From Scatophagus argus (lineage: Eukaryota; Chordata; Actinopteri; Scatophagidae): a stretch of 64,000 bases of DNA. The notes beneath the pieces were generated by a model. It saw nothing but the letters and a program-made list of their open reading frames with translations. It was not told the origin of the DNA and searched no databases. This document shows positions 15,201 through 25,900 of this stretch, piece by piece; position 1 is the stretch's first letter; every line of letters starts with the position of its first letter. The stretch spans positions 21,667,001-21,731,000 of the forward strand of contig NC_058498.1 in assembly GCF_020382885.2 (NCBI RefSeq), in the 5' to 3' direction. Position numbers and translations under genes: made by a program.

Positions 15201-16647
15201 TCACGCCTACCCTGTCTGTGAGACTGCTGTGTTTGGCTAGCGGCTGGTCACAGTCCACGTGGCCAGGACACAGCTGCTCCCTCAGAGCCCTGCTCTCTTC
15301 CACATCGCTGACCTGACAGCTCTCACCTGGGATCAGGAAACAAATCATGCATACAAGTGTCAATCTTACCCCATGGGATATGACAATAACTGATATCTAG
15401 CAAGGCAGATTTATTGTTTGTACTGTTTGTGCTCAAAGCTTTTGTCTGTGCATGTCGATCAAAGCTCTCTTCCCTACCAGCTGGCTGCTCTGTCAGGTTG
15501 CTGGTGATGATTTGGCGTATGCGGCTGGAGACAGACTTGGGAGTGACACCAGACTCCTGTCCATCACCTCTAAGTGTCAGAGTCGTCTCTCCTGAGCTGC
15601 TCTCTCCTGAGTGAAGCAGGGACTTCTCCAACTCCTACAATTATACCCCGACAAATCACACAAACCATTCAAGTTAGACGATGAGGACAACAGAGGTGGA
15701 AGAAGTACTTTGTATCATATTTAAACTGTACTCAAGTAGAAATACAAAAGTATAAGCAAACAAAATGTACTCATTAAGTAGAATGGGCTGTAGATCGTTT
15801 TGTCCACTTTATATAGTTTAGGGTATTTTTTTATCTCTAACAACGTATACTATTTTATTGGTTTATATGAATATCTATGATCTATTAAATAACTATAAAA
15901 GATAATTGCACTAAAGTAAAAACAAGTTCAAGAAACTCAAGTGAAATTCCACTAAATTGTACTTAAGCCCAGCACTGGAGTAAATGCACTTAGTTACATA
16001 AAAAAACTGACTAATATCCTAACTTATTCTTAGGATAATTTATTAACTTAGTATTGTTTCATCACTTAAGTACTGTGTTTGTAAGTTAACAAGTAGAAAA
16101 CAACCAATAAGTACTGCACTTATGTACAATTATGTAACAAGTGCTTGTACTGAACGTGAATATTTCCATTTTTTGCTGTTTTATGCTTAAAGACATCATT
16201 TTCATATGGAAATTATGTCAGTTTTACTCAGTCACTACTACATTTATTTTAAATCTTTACATGCTAGTTACTAATATAATGTCACTATATATTCTCCATG
16301 AAAGATACAGTTACTTTTGTTACTAAAGTATAGTTTCATGCTAATAATTAGTACTTTCACTCAAGTAAAATTTCTGAAAGCCTGACTTTGATTTGAGAGT
16401 GAGCAAGGATGCACGAAACCCGGAGCTTAAAACTGAAGCAGTTTAATGGAATTCAGCCATCTTTGATTCCATTATTTACACATTTGCTTTCTCTGACTGG
16501 ACACGTCAAAGCGTCTTCCGTGAAAAAAAGGCCTGTTAAGATATACATGACATTTATTACACAGTGGGTGACAGCTGTTGTTTTACCAACCTGAATCACG
16601 GCCTCCAGTCTAGGTGAATGTGCACTTAGCTCCCGTTGAGAACTCAT
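250..16647 (-). CDS. crocc2: Rootletin-family protein, probably CROCC2 (5' half; 3' end beyond left edge)
   Basis: Coiled-coil protein of the ciliary rootlet, the fibre that anchors the basal body. Coding exons read right to left: 16591-16647 (ATG at 16645-16647, protein starts MSSQRELSAHSPRLEAVIQ), 15478-15634, 15211-15326, 5353-5520, 5189-5272, 4335-4438, 3129-3273, 2563-2669, 1829-2035, 754-850, 476-565, 250-384. All have AG/GT borders and phases that close, giving about 489 residues. Rootletin-like stretches include SSRIRQIITSNL (exon 2), VLQYKKRCGELEEQ, SASLSQVNSMLREQLEQV, REQARVRALWRQ and MQLQGRWDAEKVEL, aligned from memory to the human rootletin N-terminal region. Apart from the N-terminus the protein is almost entirely heptad-like. 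The choice of CROCC2 over CROCC rests on KLHL30, ESPNL, SCLY and KIF1A being neighbours, all 2q37.3 genes in human. The last donor in the window (after 250) is GTCCAA, weaker than the others. A small exon inside the 9.7 kb intron could have been missed, although phase is continuous without one. Confidence 0.85.
851..5188 (-). other. crocc2 introns with no other genes seen
   Basis: Introns between the exons at 754-850, 1829-2035, 2563-2669, 3129-3273, 4335-4438 and 5189-5272. They are AT-rich, with a short CA tract near 894-904. I see no second gene, structured RNA or recognisable complete transposon here. Confidence 0.6.
5521..15210 (-). other. Long crocc2 intron (about 9.7 kb)
   Basis: Separates the exon ending in SLTDR from the exon starting LDQMLMLQ. 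It is many times longer than the gene's other introns. It holds one Tc1-like fragment near its left end, A/T homopolymers near 10404-10418 and 12198-12213, and a relatively GC-rich patch around 8370-8990. No reading frame in it has both family resemblance and splice support. It may carry regulatory elements, which cannot be judged from one sequence. Confidence 0.6.
5590..5890 (+). mobile_element. Degraded Tc1/mariner-like transposon end (family A, copy 1)
   Basis: Begins with a TTCCAAAAAAGTGGGACAC-type terminus, the TTCCAAAAAAGTTGGGACA end I associate with abundant fish Tc1-like elements. The interior shares colinear blocks with 28400-28790, for example TATACTCA(A/G)TTGAAAACA, a block ending GACTG(G/T)GAAA, and ATTCATTGGTAA. 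No transposase frame survives. The right limit is uncertain. The family assignment is from memory of fish repeats and not from a database search. Confidence 0.55.
15690..16385. repeat. Dispersed fish-type repeat rich in AAGTA/ACTCAAGTA units
   Basis: The left end reads GGTGGAAGAAGTACTTTG and the right end TAGTACTTTCACTCAAGTAA. Between them are many variants of CAAGTA, AAAGTA and CTTAAGTAC. This is the signature of a common AT-rich non-autonomous repeat in fish genomes. It lies in crocc2 intron 1. No coding capacity is visible and the exact limits are approximate. Confidence 0.45.
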
Positions 16648-17074
16648 TGAAGAACTTTGAAGAGCTTTGACAATAAAGTGTTTAGAAACGTCACATTTGT
16701 CGAGTCGGAAGACAGAAAACCTGCTCTAAAGCTAGCTTGCCATAGGTTAAGCTAGGAAAACTTCAAATAAATAGAGGTCAATGTTCAGCTAAACAAAGCA
16801 CAAAAATTACGCATTAAAATAATGTAATAAGAAATAAATGAAGGTCGTGCTGAAGTGGTACCTAAGAGGCTGCAGTTAGAGTTTTTAGCAAACAAACTTT
16901 CGGAGCGTCTGCATTCTGATACCAGTGACGTTACCGGGGTGACAACACGCTTCCGGCCCGTTGTCATGGAAATAGAATGCTTGCTTGGTTGTTTCCATGA
17001 CAGGACAAGACGCCTCAAGCCTATGGGTTAATGATCATCAAGGCACAAAAGACAAAGTAAGCATTTACATCTGG
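16648..17074 (-). promoter_or_regulatory. Probable crocc2 promoter / 5' UTR with X-box-like and ETS-like motifs
   Basis: This is the only sequence between the crocc2 start codon and the klhl30 polyadenylation signal. It contains two 14-mers close to the RFX X-box consensus GTTNCCATRGNAAC: GTTGTCATGGAAAT at 16960-16973 and GTTTCCATGACAGG at 16991-17004. An ETS-like CTTCCGG lies at about 16950-16956 and a CRE-like TGACGTTA just before it. RFX factors drive many ciliary genes, which suits a rootletin. The transcription start site itself cannot be placed. Confidence 0.5.
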
Positions 17075-17090
17075 TGGAGCAGGAACGCAT

Positions 17091-17096
17091 TTTATT
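17091..17096 (-). terminator. klhl30 polyadenylation signal (AATAAA)
   Basis: AATAAA on the minus strand about 290 bp past the klhl30 stop codon. It would give a 3' UTR of roughly 300 nt (about 17075-17388). Confidence 0.6.
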
Positions 17097-17388
17097 AAGC
17101 ATTTTCACACACCATGATGAACAACCAACAACAACAACAATAATAAGAAGAATTATAACGATTCACACCCTTCAGTAACATAGAAAGGAAGTCAGATCCC
17201 AAACACATGATACAAAGTATAAATACACACCTGCTGAGCAGCCAAACAAAGCCCGAAGACCAACCAAGAATACCTGAGTATCATGTAACACACTATTCTA
17301 GGCCACAATGACATCCTGAGATAAACAAGCCATTTGCATTGTAAGATGATAAGAGCATGTGTCTGTGAACTTTATGAGTCCAAGCCCT

Positions 17389-20300
17389 TTAAGTTGAATC
17401 TATGGGGAAAACCTCAGGCCATTGGGATGGATCTAGGAAGATTGTGCAGACTCCGCTGTAGAACCAAAGTCTCGGCAGGAAGCACTCGACTTCCCAGGTA
17501 TTGGATGCTCGATTATAAACCTCCACTTCCACCCCGTAATCTCCCTCCATGCCTTTCCAATGGCCTCCAGTGACAAACAGTTTGCCATCCAGAGCTACCA
17601 GGCCACCATTCTCGTGGAGCATGTGGAGTAGCTGGACCTGAAGAGAGGGAAATGTTGGCATATAGCTAAAGGCAAAACAACAGCAGAATACAACTGACTC
17701 TTTTTGCTACAGTCCTGCAGGGTTGTATGACTGTTTTGTGACTGCAGTGATATCTAAACCTACCTTCTGCCACATGTTTGCATCTGGATCATAAGCATAG
17801 ACTTTCTTAGTGTTGTCAGCAACAAGATATATTGTTCCATCCACACAGACGGAACAAGGAGAGGACAAATACTTAGGGATGAACGGAGAACATATGCTGT
17901 TCCAGCTATCTGTAAAAAAAGGAAAATACATTTTGAATTTAAACAAATAAATAAAGCACAAATATCCAGAATTCAAGTTTCATAAAATCATCACGATATC
18001 TTCGAGGACTGATCGATAACGATAGACGAAATATTTTAAAGAAATGGGAAAAAGATCCCACTGATGAGATGAGATTTCTAAGAACAATTAGCTGTCTGAA
18101 GTCACACATCTACTAATTCACATGCATTATATAGGCAAAAGTATTGGGGCACCCAACCAGTGCACCAACAGGGACTCTTGGTATGTCTTGGTATGCTGAA
18201 GCATTAAGATTTCCCTTCACTGGAAATAAGGGGGCTAGCTCAACAGCCCCATACTAGTATCCCTCCTCCATCAAACATGACAATTAGCACAATGCAATCA
18301 GGCAAGTAATGGTCTCCTGGCATTTGCCAAACCCAGTCTCGCCTGTCAGACTGCCAGAATATCAGGATATAACTGTGTTACAACAAGTACTAAAATATGA
18401 AGTATGATATTTTATTTTTTAAGAAACTACAATACGAAGCAATAGAGGTTTTGTTAAAATACTATAAATAGCAATTCGTAAGTTATTACAAGAAAGTGGG
18501 GAAAATAGTTGATTCAGTACTGGAGCGATGAATATAAATGGTCTTAGATTAAAATCTGACACAAGAAACACAACTGAAAGTAAAATGAAAAAGGAAAAAT
18601 GACAATCTCCAAGACAAGAACTTTGCTTTGATCCTTACCTATAACAGGATTGTAGCACTGCATGGTCAAAGCATTGTACTTCACAGCACATGAGCCAATC
18701 ACATAGAGCTTCCCATGGCACGCTGTGGCAGTGAAGTTAGTCACATATTTTAAGGCAGGGCACGTCAAGGCCCAGGTGTCATTGTAAGGGTCATAATGCT
18801 CGACTTCAACACGATCTGCTGTTGTGCCTAAAAGAGGGAAATGTCAAGTAGAATAAGTGCCAAAGTTAAATCATGGTCTTATAAATGTAGAGAAATACTT
18901 AAATTTAAAAATGCATGTTTGTGGCAGTACTTAAATATCATCTCCACCACACCACACATGTAAAACACCACTGTGTTCGTAGAACCTGGCCATAGTTTAA
19001 ACTATATTCAACCACAAAGAAGAAACTCAAGCAAATTCTGACAAACTATCACCACAGAGGTAAGCCATTAGGGGCAGATGAGCTGTTTGAATTTATCACA
19101 GTTTTCCATTGCGCTGCAGGTTTAAGGCACCACATGCAGGACTGTATTTATTTTCTCACCTCCAATGACGTAAATCTCCCCGTTGAGCGTTGCAGACGTG
19201 TGGTTAGTCCGAGGCCGGAGCATGGGTGCCACAGTAACCCACCTCCCTTCTCGTGTGATGTACTTCCAGGTCTCTGTGGTCGACCAGGTGTTGGTATTCG
19301 AACCTCGCGAGCCCCCTGTCAAACAGACAAAAACACTTTGTCAAAATTCTGACAAGATTTTGCATTCCTCACAAAAGAAACTACTGAATTCTGTTCAAAA
19401 TCGTCTCCTTGCTTTCCTCCTGAAAGTTTCTCTGTTTTAAAAGGGATTGCATACACTTAACTCACCTGTGACATAGACATCATTGTTCAAGGACACCATG
19501 GAGTAACCCCACTTGTTAGGATTGGGGAAGTTTGGAAGCTCATGCCACTGTTCTGCAGAGATAAATAAAGGGGAGTTTCATGCTTGAGCATAAGTCAGAG
19601 AGTAAGGGAAACTATAGTATGAAAGTGATAGATGTATAGCAGGGAAATTAGAGGCAAAACTGTCCTCAAAGAGCATTTAAGTGAAAGTAAGTCAAAGTCA
19701 GGTCAAGAAACAAACAAACGGCTAAAAAATGTAACTTCTCTGGCACAGAGAATGCTGTGGCTAGAGTTGTCATTGCCTGAACATAAAACCAGAAATCTTA
19801 GAATGAGATGTGACAGTGTTTTCCTTAACATCCCATGAAAAACATGGACATGGATGCCTTCTTCCAGCGCTACACAATAAAATGCTCATTTGAGGAAGAT
19901 GATCCAATTTTGTCACATCCAGGCTACATTCCTACGGAGCTGTTATTCTGTCAACACTGCATTTTATAACCTACAACCCGTCTGCCAAACTTATTTTTTC
20001 AAGAAATCAAACAGAAATTTCACAACAAAGTTCTGTTGTAAAATGGATTCTGAACTTAAACAAACTTGAAATTCGGATATGTGCAAAACATGTTTGTACT
20101 TGTCTTTGTGTTGTAGAAGGCACAGTTCCTGCGTAGCAGTCTTTGCAGTCTTGGGTCTCTGTCCTCATCTTCGTCTGAGTCATCTTCATCATCCGAGTCA
20201 TCCAATGAACGACCTCCCATTACGAACAGCACCTCTTGCAGGTTTGGTTGTGGACTCTGAGAGTTGAGTCTGTCCCTGTATTCTGGTGCCAAATCCATTT

Positions 20301-21172
20301 TCTATAAAAGTAAAAGTCATGATTGTTTTTGGAAATGTTCTCAGATTGAGCAAACAAAGATAAGAGAGAAAAGGAGGAGGAAGTGTGAACTCACTAACCT
20401 CTCTGTGAATTTTTTCCACAGCTTCTTTGCAGCTGGGAGAGGCCTGCACCAGACTGTCCTTCAGCAGGGTGTCAGCCAGGTATTCCAGGCTGAGCAGAGA
20501 GAGACGAGACAAGGTGAGGAGTTCTGGAAAGTAGCAGAGTCGAGACTCCTTGTGGTGCCTGATCCATTTCAGGATGGCGTCCACACGGGTGCACTCTGAC
20601 CGGATTTGTAGTCCTTCATCGGAGAGGCAGGCAATCAGCCTGTCCTTTCCCAGGAGTAGAAACTCCTCACCTTGTTGTACAGCCTCAAAGTTCTCCAAGA
20701 GGAAGGCCCACGCTTTGGCCATCACCTCAGGGCAGCCATGAATGGCCCCAAACTCAAGGATTCCCAGGCAGTTGGTTGCATCAATCTGGTGCTGGAGGTA
20801 TCGGCTGCACACGGCTCTCACTGTCTGGAACTGCAGCTGGCTGGAGGTGCAGATCAACCCTTCCACATTGCTCTGGTTGATGGTCAGTTTGCCTGTGTAG
20901 GCAAAGTCCAACAAGCAGCTGAGTATATCAGGATCCACATCATGAAGCTCCACACGCGCAGCTATGCTCTCCACAAAGTCCCCTGAGAACATGCAGCGGA
21001 AGTATGTGCTGCAGAGGGCCAAAACGCCACGGTGACAGGGGAAGTCCCGACCACCTGCGCTCAGCGTTACATCGACCAGTTTGGGTTGAGAGCAGAGGGA
21101 GCGCAAGCCCTCCAGGATGCTCTGAGGGTGGGATGATAGGCAGAAGTCCAGGTCATCTACGTTCCGCACCAT
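17389..21172 (-). CDS. klhl30: Kelch-like protein 30 (BTB-BACK-Kelch Cullin-3 adaptor)
   Basis: Seven coding exons: 20399-21172 (ATG at 21170-21172, starts [10 protein letters not shown], good Kozak context), 20100-20301, 19466-19552, 19160-19315, 18639-18827, 17764-17909 and 17389-17637 (TAA at 17389-17391). Phases close and give about 600 aa, against about 578 as I recall for human. Exon 1 encodes the BTB domain (about residues 25-130: [28 protein letters not shown]) and BACK domain (about 135-240: [21 protein letters not shown]). Exons 2-7 encode the kelch blades, with [26 protein letters not shown] and [11 protein letters not shown], all matching KLHL30 closely. BTB-BACK-Kelch proteins usually bind Cullin-3 through BTB-BACK and substrates through the propeller. 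KLHL30 itself is poorly characterised and, from memory, muscle-enriched. An upstream in-frame GTG could be mistaken for the start, but the family begins at MVRN. Confidence 0.95.
18126..18362 (-). mobile_element. Tc1/mariner-like transposon fragment (family B, copy 1)
   Basis: Starts with TATATAGGCAAAAGTATTGG, a variant of the terminus at 43823. It shares AGATTTCCCTTCACTGGAA and the following AAGGGG block with that copy, then runs into a segment (CAATGCAATCAGGCAAGTA) that I recognise as interior fish Tc1 transposase sequence read in antisense. It is internally deleted and non-functional, and lies in a klhl30 intron. Confidence 0.6.
20150..20212 (-). other. Acidic linker inside klhl30 exon 2
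   Basis: Encodes [18 protein letters not shown] between the BACK domain and the first full kelch blade. The human protein, from memory, has a shorter Glu-rich stretch at the same place (EEEEAGEE). It is probably a flexible linker and accounts for part of the extra length of the fish protein. Confidence 0.7.
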
Positions 21173-22064
21173 GGTCAACTTCACTTCAGAATGGAGGTTA
21201 AATTGTCTCTCGATGAAAACTGAGTTAACAGCTTACCTGTGATTAAAAAAAAAAAAAACTTGTGATAAAAATAATGCTGTCTAAACAATGTTTTTTTTTT
21301 TTTACAAAAAATCAGCAATAATTTCACCGCGAAGTAAAAAATGTTATTCAAAAACCATTTAAAAATTGCTGCGCTGATAACATGATATTGAAATGGCATA
21401 ATACAGAGAAACCGCACCTTAATGCTATTGGTGAATAGTTTGCCATTTGGTATTTACAATAAAGTAAGTAGTAAGTAAAGTGGTGAAGTATGTATATAAG
21501 TGATATATTATATGATGTAATATTTTTCTTTGGTTTTACAACTAAGGGTAAAATAAAATGAGTTTTCGTACTGTGTTGCAAATAATAAAAGGTCAAAAAA
21601 AGAGCTGAAGAGAAAATTAAATCCATTTTGACTGTTATGTTTGGAACTTTGAAAAAAATACAGTAATTGTACAAAATGTCTTGTCTTCTTAAGTGTGGCA
21701 CCACTGTGTTGTTACAACATACTTCTGGCTCATGATTAGTATGATATTTAACAGTAAGACTCTAATTTCCCCCGAAGCCAACAACAAATGACATTTCCTG
21801 TCATCAAATACTATAAAATGAAATAAGTTACCAACAACCAACTCACCACAGAAGCAGAGAATGGAAATAATGGTTCATCCTTCCAGTAAAAAAGCGATTC
21901 GCAGCCGAGCAGCTGGTTAGATCAACATGGAGTGGGCAGCATGGCGAAAGGTTTTTGCCAAGTCATTTGGACGACGGGCTGCTTGTAGTTCAGTTATTTT
22001 TAGGACTGACAGTGACTCCACGCTGCAGTCAGATTCCAAACAACATGCATGGGAGCCACAGCTG
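21173..22064 (-). promoter_or_regulatory. klhl30 5' UTR, probable noncoding first exon and muscle-type promoter motifs
   Basis: The coding exon appears to start at 21236: the minus strand has a long T tract followed by TAATCACAG just upstream. A strong donor (TCTGTG then GTGAGT) ends a likely noncoding first exon at 21847. Around and upstream of it lie two CAGCTG E-boxes (21910-21915, 22059-22064) and a perfect MEF2 consensus TTATTTTTAG (21994-22003). E-box plus MEF2 is the usual combination in skeletal-muscle promoters. Exon limits and the start site are inferred. Confidence 0.45.
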
Positions 22065-22365
22065 CTGTTACAGAGACATACTTAGCATTTTCTCAACAGG
22101 CCTGGAAGCTAGTAAAGGGGATGAATGATGTAGCACCAACTTTGTTATATGTTAAAAGAGTCAATTAATGATATTGTGATGATAGACAAAGGGCCACATG
22201 TCTACAAGATGGATACAATACATGAGGTTTGATTTATGGGACCACAAAAATGACAAGAAATAAAAATAAAATGTATCATCAGTTAAATGAGTATTTACAG
22301 TAAGTTAATGTATACATAAAGTCAGCCTAACAAGAAATGAAATTACACAAGTATCTGTGTAATGA

Positions 22366-22371
22366 TTTATT
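22366..22371 (-). terminator. Candidate espnl polyadenylation signal
   Basis: AATAAA on the minus strand about 535 bp beyond the espnl stop. I saw no closer perfect signal. If used, the 3' UTR (about 22350-22904) would contain the MITE-like element at 22550-22851. Confidence 0.4.
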
Positions 22372-22549
22372 TTGTAATAATGCCAGAAATGGTCCTCATT
22401 CTGTCTGATAATTGATTCTAGGTTTTTTTAGTGAATATGAACCATTAACAGTTTCCTTATCAAACCAAGGAAAATGAAGCAATCTCAAAACAAAGCTGTT
22501 GACTCTCAGAAAAACACAATAGTACACCAGGTAGTCTGGATTTTCTAAT

Positions 22550-22851
22550 AGGGCTGGGTATGGTTAGAAATTTGTTGCCAGTTTGATACCTGAGTTTGAA
22601 TAGCAGTACCAAAACATTTACTAAAAAGTCTTAAAATACTATATATAAATATAGTTTTTTACAAAATCTTTTTAAAACTTATGAACAAAGTCCAAACCTT
22701 TGAAACGTTTACAGTTTAATGTTTTAACACAATAAAATACCATAAAAAATTAACAAAATGATAAACCAAATCAGGCAAAATCAAAGAGTTTTTGACATTT
22801 ACAAGAACTCAATTTACAGATCAAACAATATTAGGTTTGATACCCAGCCCT
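22550..22851. mobile_element. MITE-like element with AGGGCTGGGTAT terminal inverted repeats
   Basis: The left end reads AGGGCTGGGTAT and the right end ATACCCAGCCCT, perfect inverted 12-mers about 300 bp apart. The interior is AT-rich and lacks coding capacity. Similar TIRs mark non-autonomous DNA transposons in many fish. Flanks TAAT/AATG suggest a short target duplication. It sits just downstream of the espnl stop codon. Confidence 0.6.
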
Positions 22852-22904
22852 AATGTCATCTGACCACAAACAATACAAAAATATCAAAAGGATGACACAA
22901 ACAA

Positions 22905-25900
22905 CTACTCAAAATCAAAAATCTCTGCCTCCTTCTCTTTCCAAAAAGCGAAACTACGGTCTATGTATTTACAAATTTCTTCATTGCTAAAACTGGAGAT
23001 GTCAGTTCCACAGTGGAGCACCCCCTCATCAGGTGTGGGCGTCTGCACAATGACTTTAGGGACCTGTCTAACTTCTGGGAGGCTGTGTTTTATCAATTCT
23101 ACAGTGCTTTCAGACTGACTTACAGTGTTTCCAAAGAACTTCACTTTAATGTCCTCAAAGCCGTCCTTCCACTCGCGGTTCCCAGCCTCGATGTCCTGTA
23201 TGACAGCCTTATGGAAATCCCTAACCAGCTCCCAGGGGAAGCTCCCCACGTGGTCGAACACCTCAAAGCACAGCAGGTGCCTCATTTTGCGTTCGTCCAC
23301 AGGCAGCTCCAACTCCAGGATGTGAAAGTACCCCAGCATGAAGAGATCCAAGGTCAGGTTGTCGTACTCAACCGGCACGCCATCCAGACGAGGCAGGAAC
23401 TGCTCTGGGGAGTAGAGGGCTTGCTGCCGGTGGAGCCTGTTGATAACACTGAACGGTTATTCTCTTGTATGTACTAAGCTCCAACTAAACTCTGTAAGCT
23501 TTGCAAACAAATACAGCTAAACTTTCAGTCTACTAATGGAGCACTAATCATTTCAGCATTACAGACAGCTTTTCAGCCCAAACTCAATAAGATAAAACCC
23601 CAAATCATTAGCTTGCAAAGTTGAAAAGGTGCACATTATCAACATTAACATTCATTTGTTGCATTTCTGGCTAAGTAACAAATTTAAGTCCACTATTGAC
23701 CCATTCAAGCTTATTACAAACATTAACAAAGAGTTCAGCTAAATGTTTGCTTTCTAAAGCTGTCTTTGCCAGCTAGATGCTAACTTTGTTTTATTGTATT
23801 GAACTTGGAACCCGTGGTTCTGTTACTATCAGTAATTCCCTTCACGTTGCACAAAGTGACTTAATCAGTTGCTGATATAAAAATACGTTTGCCTCTCTAT
23901 CAACAAAATCTTAAAGTTTATGGGTTTTCATTATACTTTATGAAGGGGCTGGTACTAAGTAAACAGCATCTGCACAATGAATGAACGCATCTTTTTCTAG
24001 TGGTTCTCCACAGTTCGTGATGTGCTCAGAAGGAACGGGTGCAGCATAAAGTACTAAAAGATAAAGTTGTTCCACACAACAAACAATGCCACTGTTTCAC
24101 ATCAGACTTTCAATTAAGGTTATGACATAACACACTGCCTGAAGTGTGTAGTGTGTTTATCCTTTCCTTTCATATTTGAGCATGTCTGCTACTGTATAAG
24201 CTTTGTATCAATATTTTGGGTGAATTTTTGAGACATGACATTGACATAATGTGAGTAGTGCAGTTGGGTGCACCTGCGTATCTGTCTGGATGGGACACTG
24301 GAAATCATGTTTCTCCAGTTTCCCAGCATCTTGTTCACAGCACTCCTCTGCTTGAAGAAATGTCCCAGAGAACTGTTCATTATATTCGACTGGGTGCTCT
24401 CCACACTGCCCCTGCCTCCTGACGCAGATGAGTCGGCCATTTCGGGGTTTCCGCCACTCATCTTCCTCTCTGCTACATCCTTGCTTTTCAGTGTCACAGT
24501 GTAGGCAGATTTCTTCCAGTGGCCTAAGAACAGTACAACTATGCGCTCCTTTCTAAGGCTGGTTGTCTCTAGAACATCTGCAACATTTTCATCATAGTCA
24601 ATGCCAGAGTCACTGTTCTGGTCTGTTTCTGGCGCTGGACTCAAGATTTTAGGTTCTTTGTCCGACTCTGTGGCCTCAAGCTGTGTGGAAGAACTTAACA
24701 TGACAGCTTCCGGTGGCTCATCTAACAAAGGTGAGTTCTGTGTCTCAAAATTAGATTTCAGGGTCCTCACAGACACGCCGAACTGGTGGATTTCATCCTC
24801 TATCCTCTCCCTGCGACCTCTGGTTGAGTTCTGTCTGTCTGGAGCCTGAGAGAACACAGTGATCAGGTCAGTGTTGGGCATCTTGCAGTAGGGCTGGTCA
24901 GTCAGGTTGGTCATGAGCAGAGACATGCTCTTTACAATGCCCGAGATGCGGCCGCACCATACAGGCAGAGGAACTTGACTCGAGAAGTTTCTGAATTGTG
25001 TGTTGACGGTGATGTTCACGATGGGGGCTGGCAGGATGTGCCTGAGCTCCTCAGCTAGACGAGCCAGCTCCAGCTCGTAGCCTTCACAGTTCCTCTGCAT
25101 GGAGACGTTGGCAATCTGCTGCTCCAGATAGATGAGGTCATCCTCAGTCAGCAGCTCACCAGAGGGCCCCAGGATGGCATTGTGGGCTTGGGAGTACCTC
25201 CAGCTGACTTTGGCATATCTGTTCCCATTTTCCTGTAAGAGACGAGGCAAAGAGCCGGCAGATAAACACATAGAATGACATGCTGAGAGATTTTTTTAAC
25301 ATTTCACATGGCTTAGACGTGAGAGGAAAAGAGTAATGATATAGTAAAACTATGATCCAGACCTCAAAAATATGACTTGACCAGCAATGTGTTATGTCTT
25401 CAGTGATTTGTTATATGCAATTAAAACTAAATGATGATGGAATTTCCAAGTAATGCAGATTTAAAATAGCATTACAAAATAAGACCACAATTTTCGCTGT
25501 GCTCATTGTGGTCTGGTGAGGCTGAACAAGCAATAGTTTAGAAGGGCATCTGAGTAAGCTGCACAGTATACAACCAATGTCTCTAGGTCTAATTATCCAA
25601 TCATCAAAATAGTTTAGTTAGATTAATTTGCCTTGAATCTTGTTGTAAGTAAGCAAGTAAGAAAGTCAATGTTCTGATTTCGAAATGGAAATAAACTGGA
25701 GTTTTGCAAACAAACATTATCAAATAGCCCAAAAGCTATCCGCCTGAATGGGAATGCGAGTCGGGATGTGTCGAAAATTCAAACTCTTGAGTTAAAAATG
25801 AAAAGGTTGCATTAGAGTTATGAGGGCGTGGATATCAATTCTTCTTTGATGTCTGCTTGCAAGCCACCATCTGATTTAAAAAAGTGTGTGTTACATTACC

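Noticed and set aside
21170..21184. Upstream in-frame GTG giving MKLTMVRN as the klhl30 start
   Set aside because: Not an ATG. The ATG at 21170-21172 has a good context and matches the family N-terminus [10 protein letters not shown].
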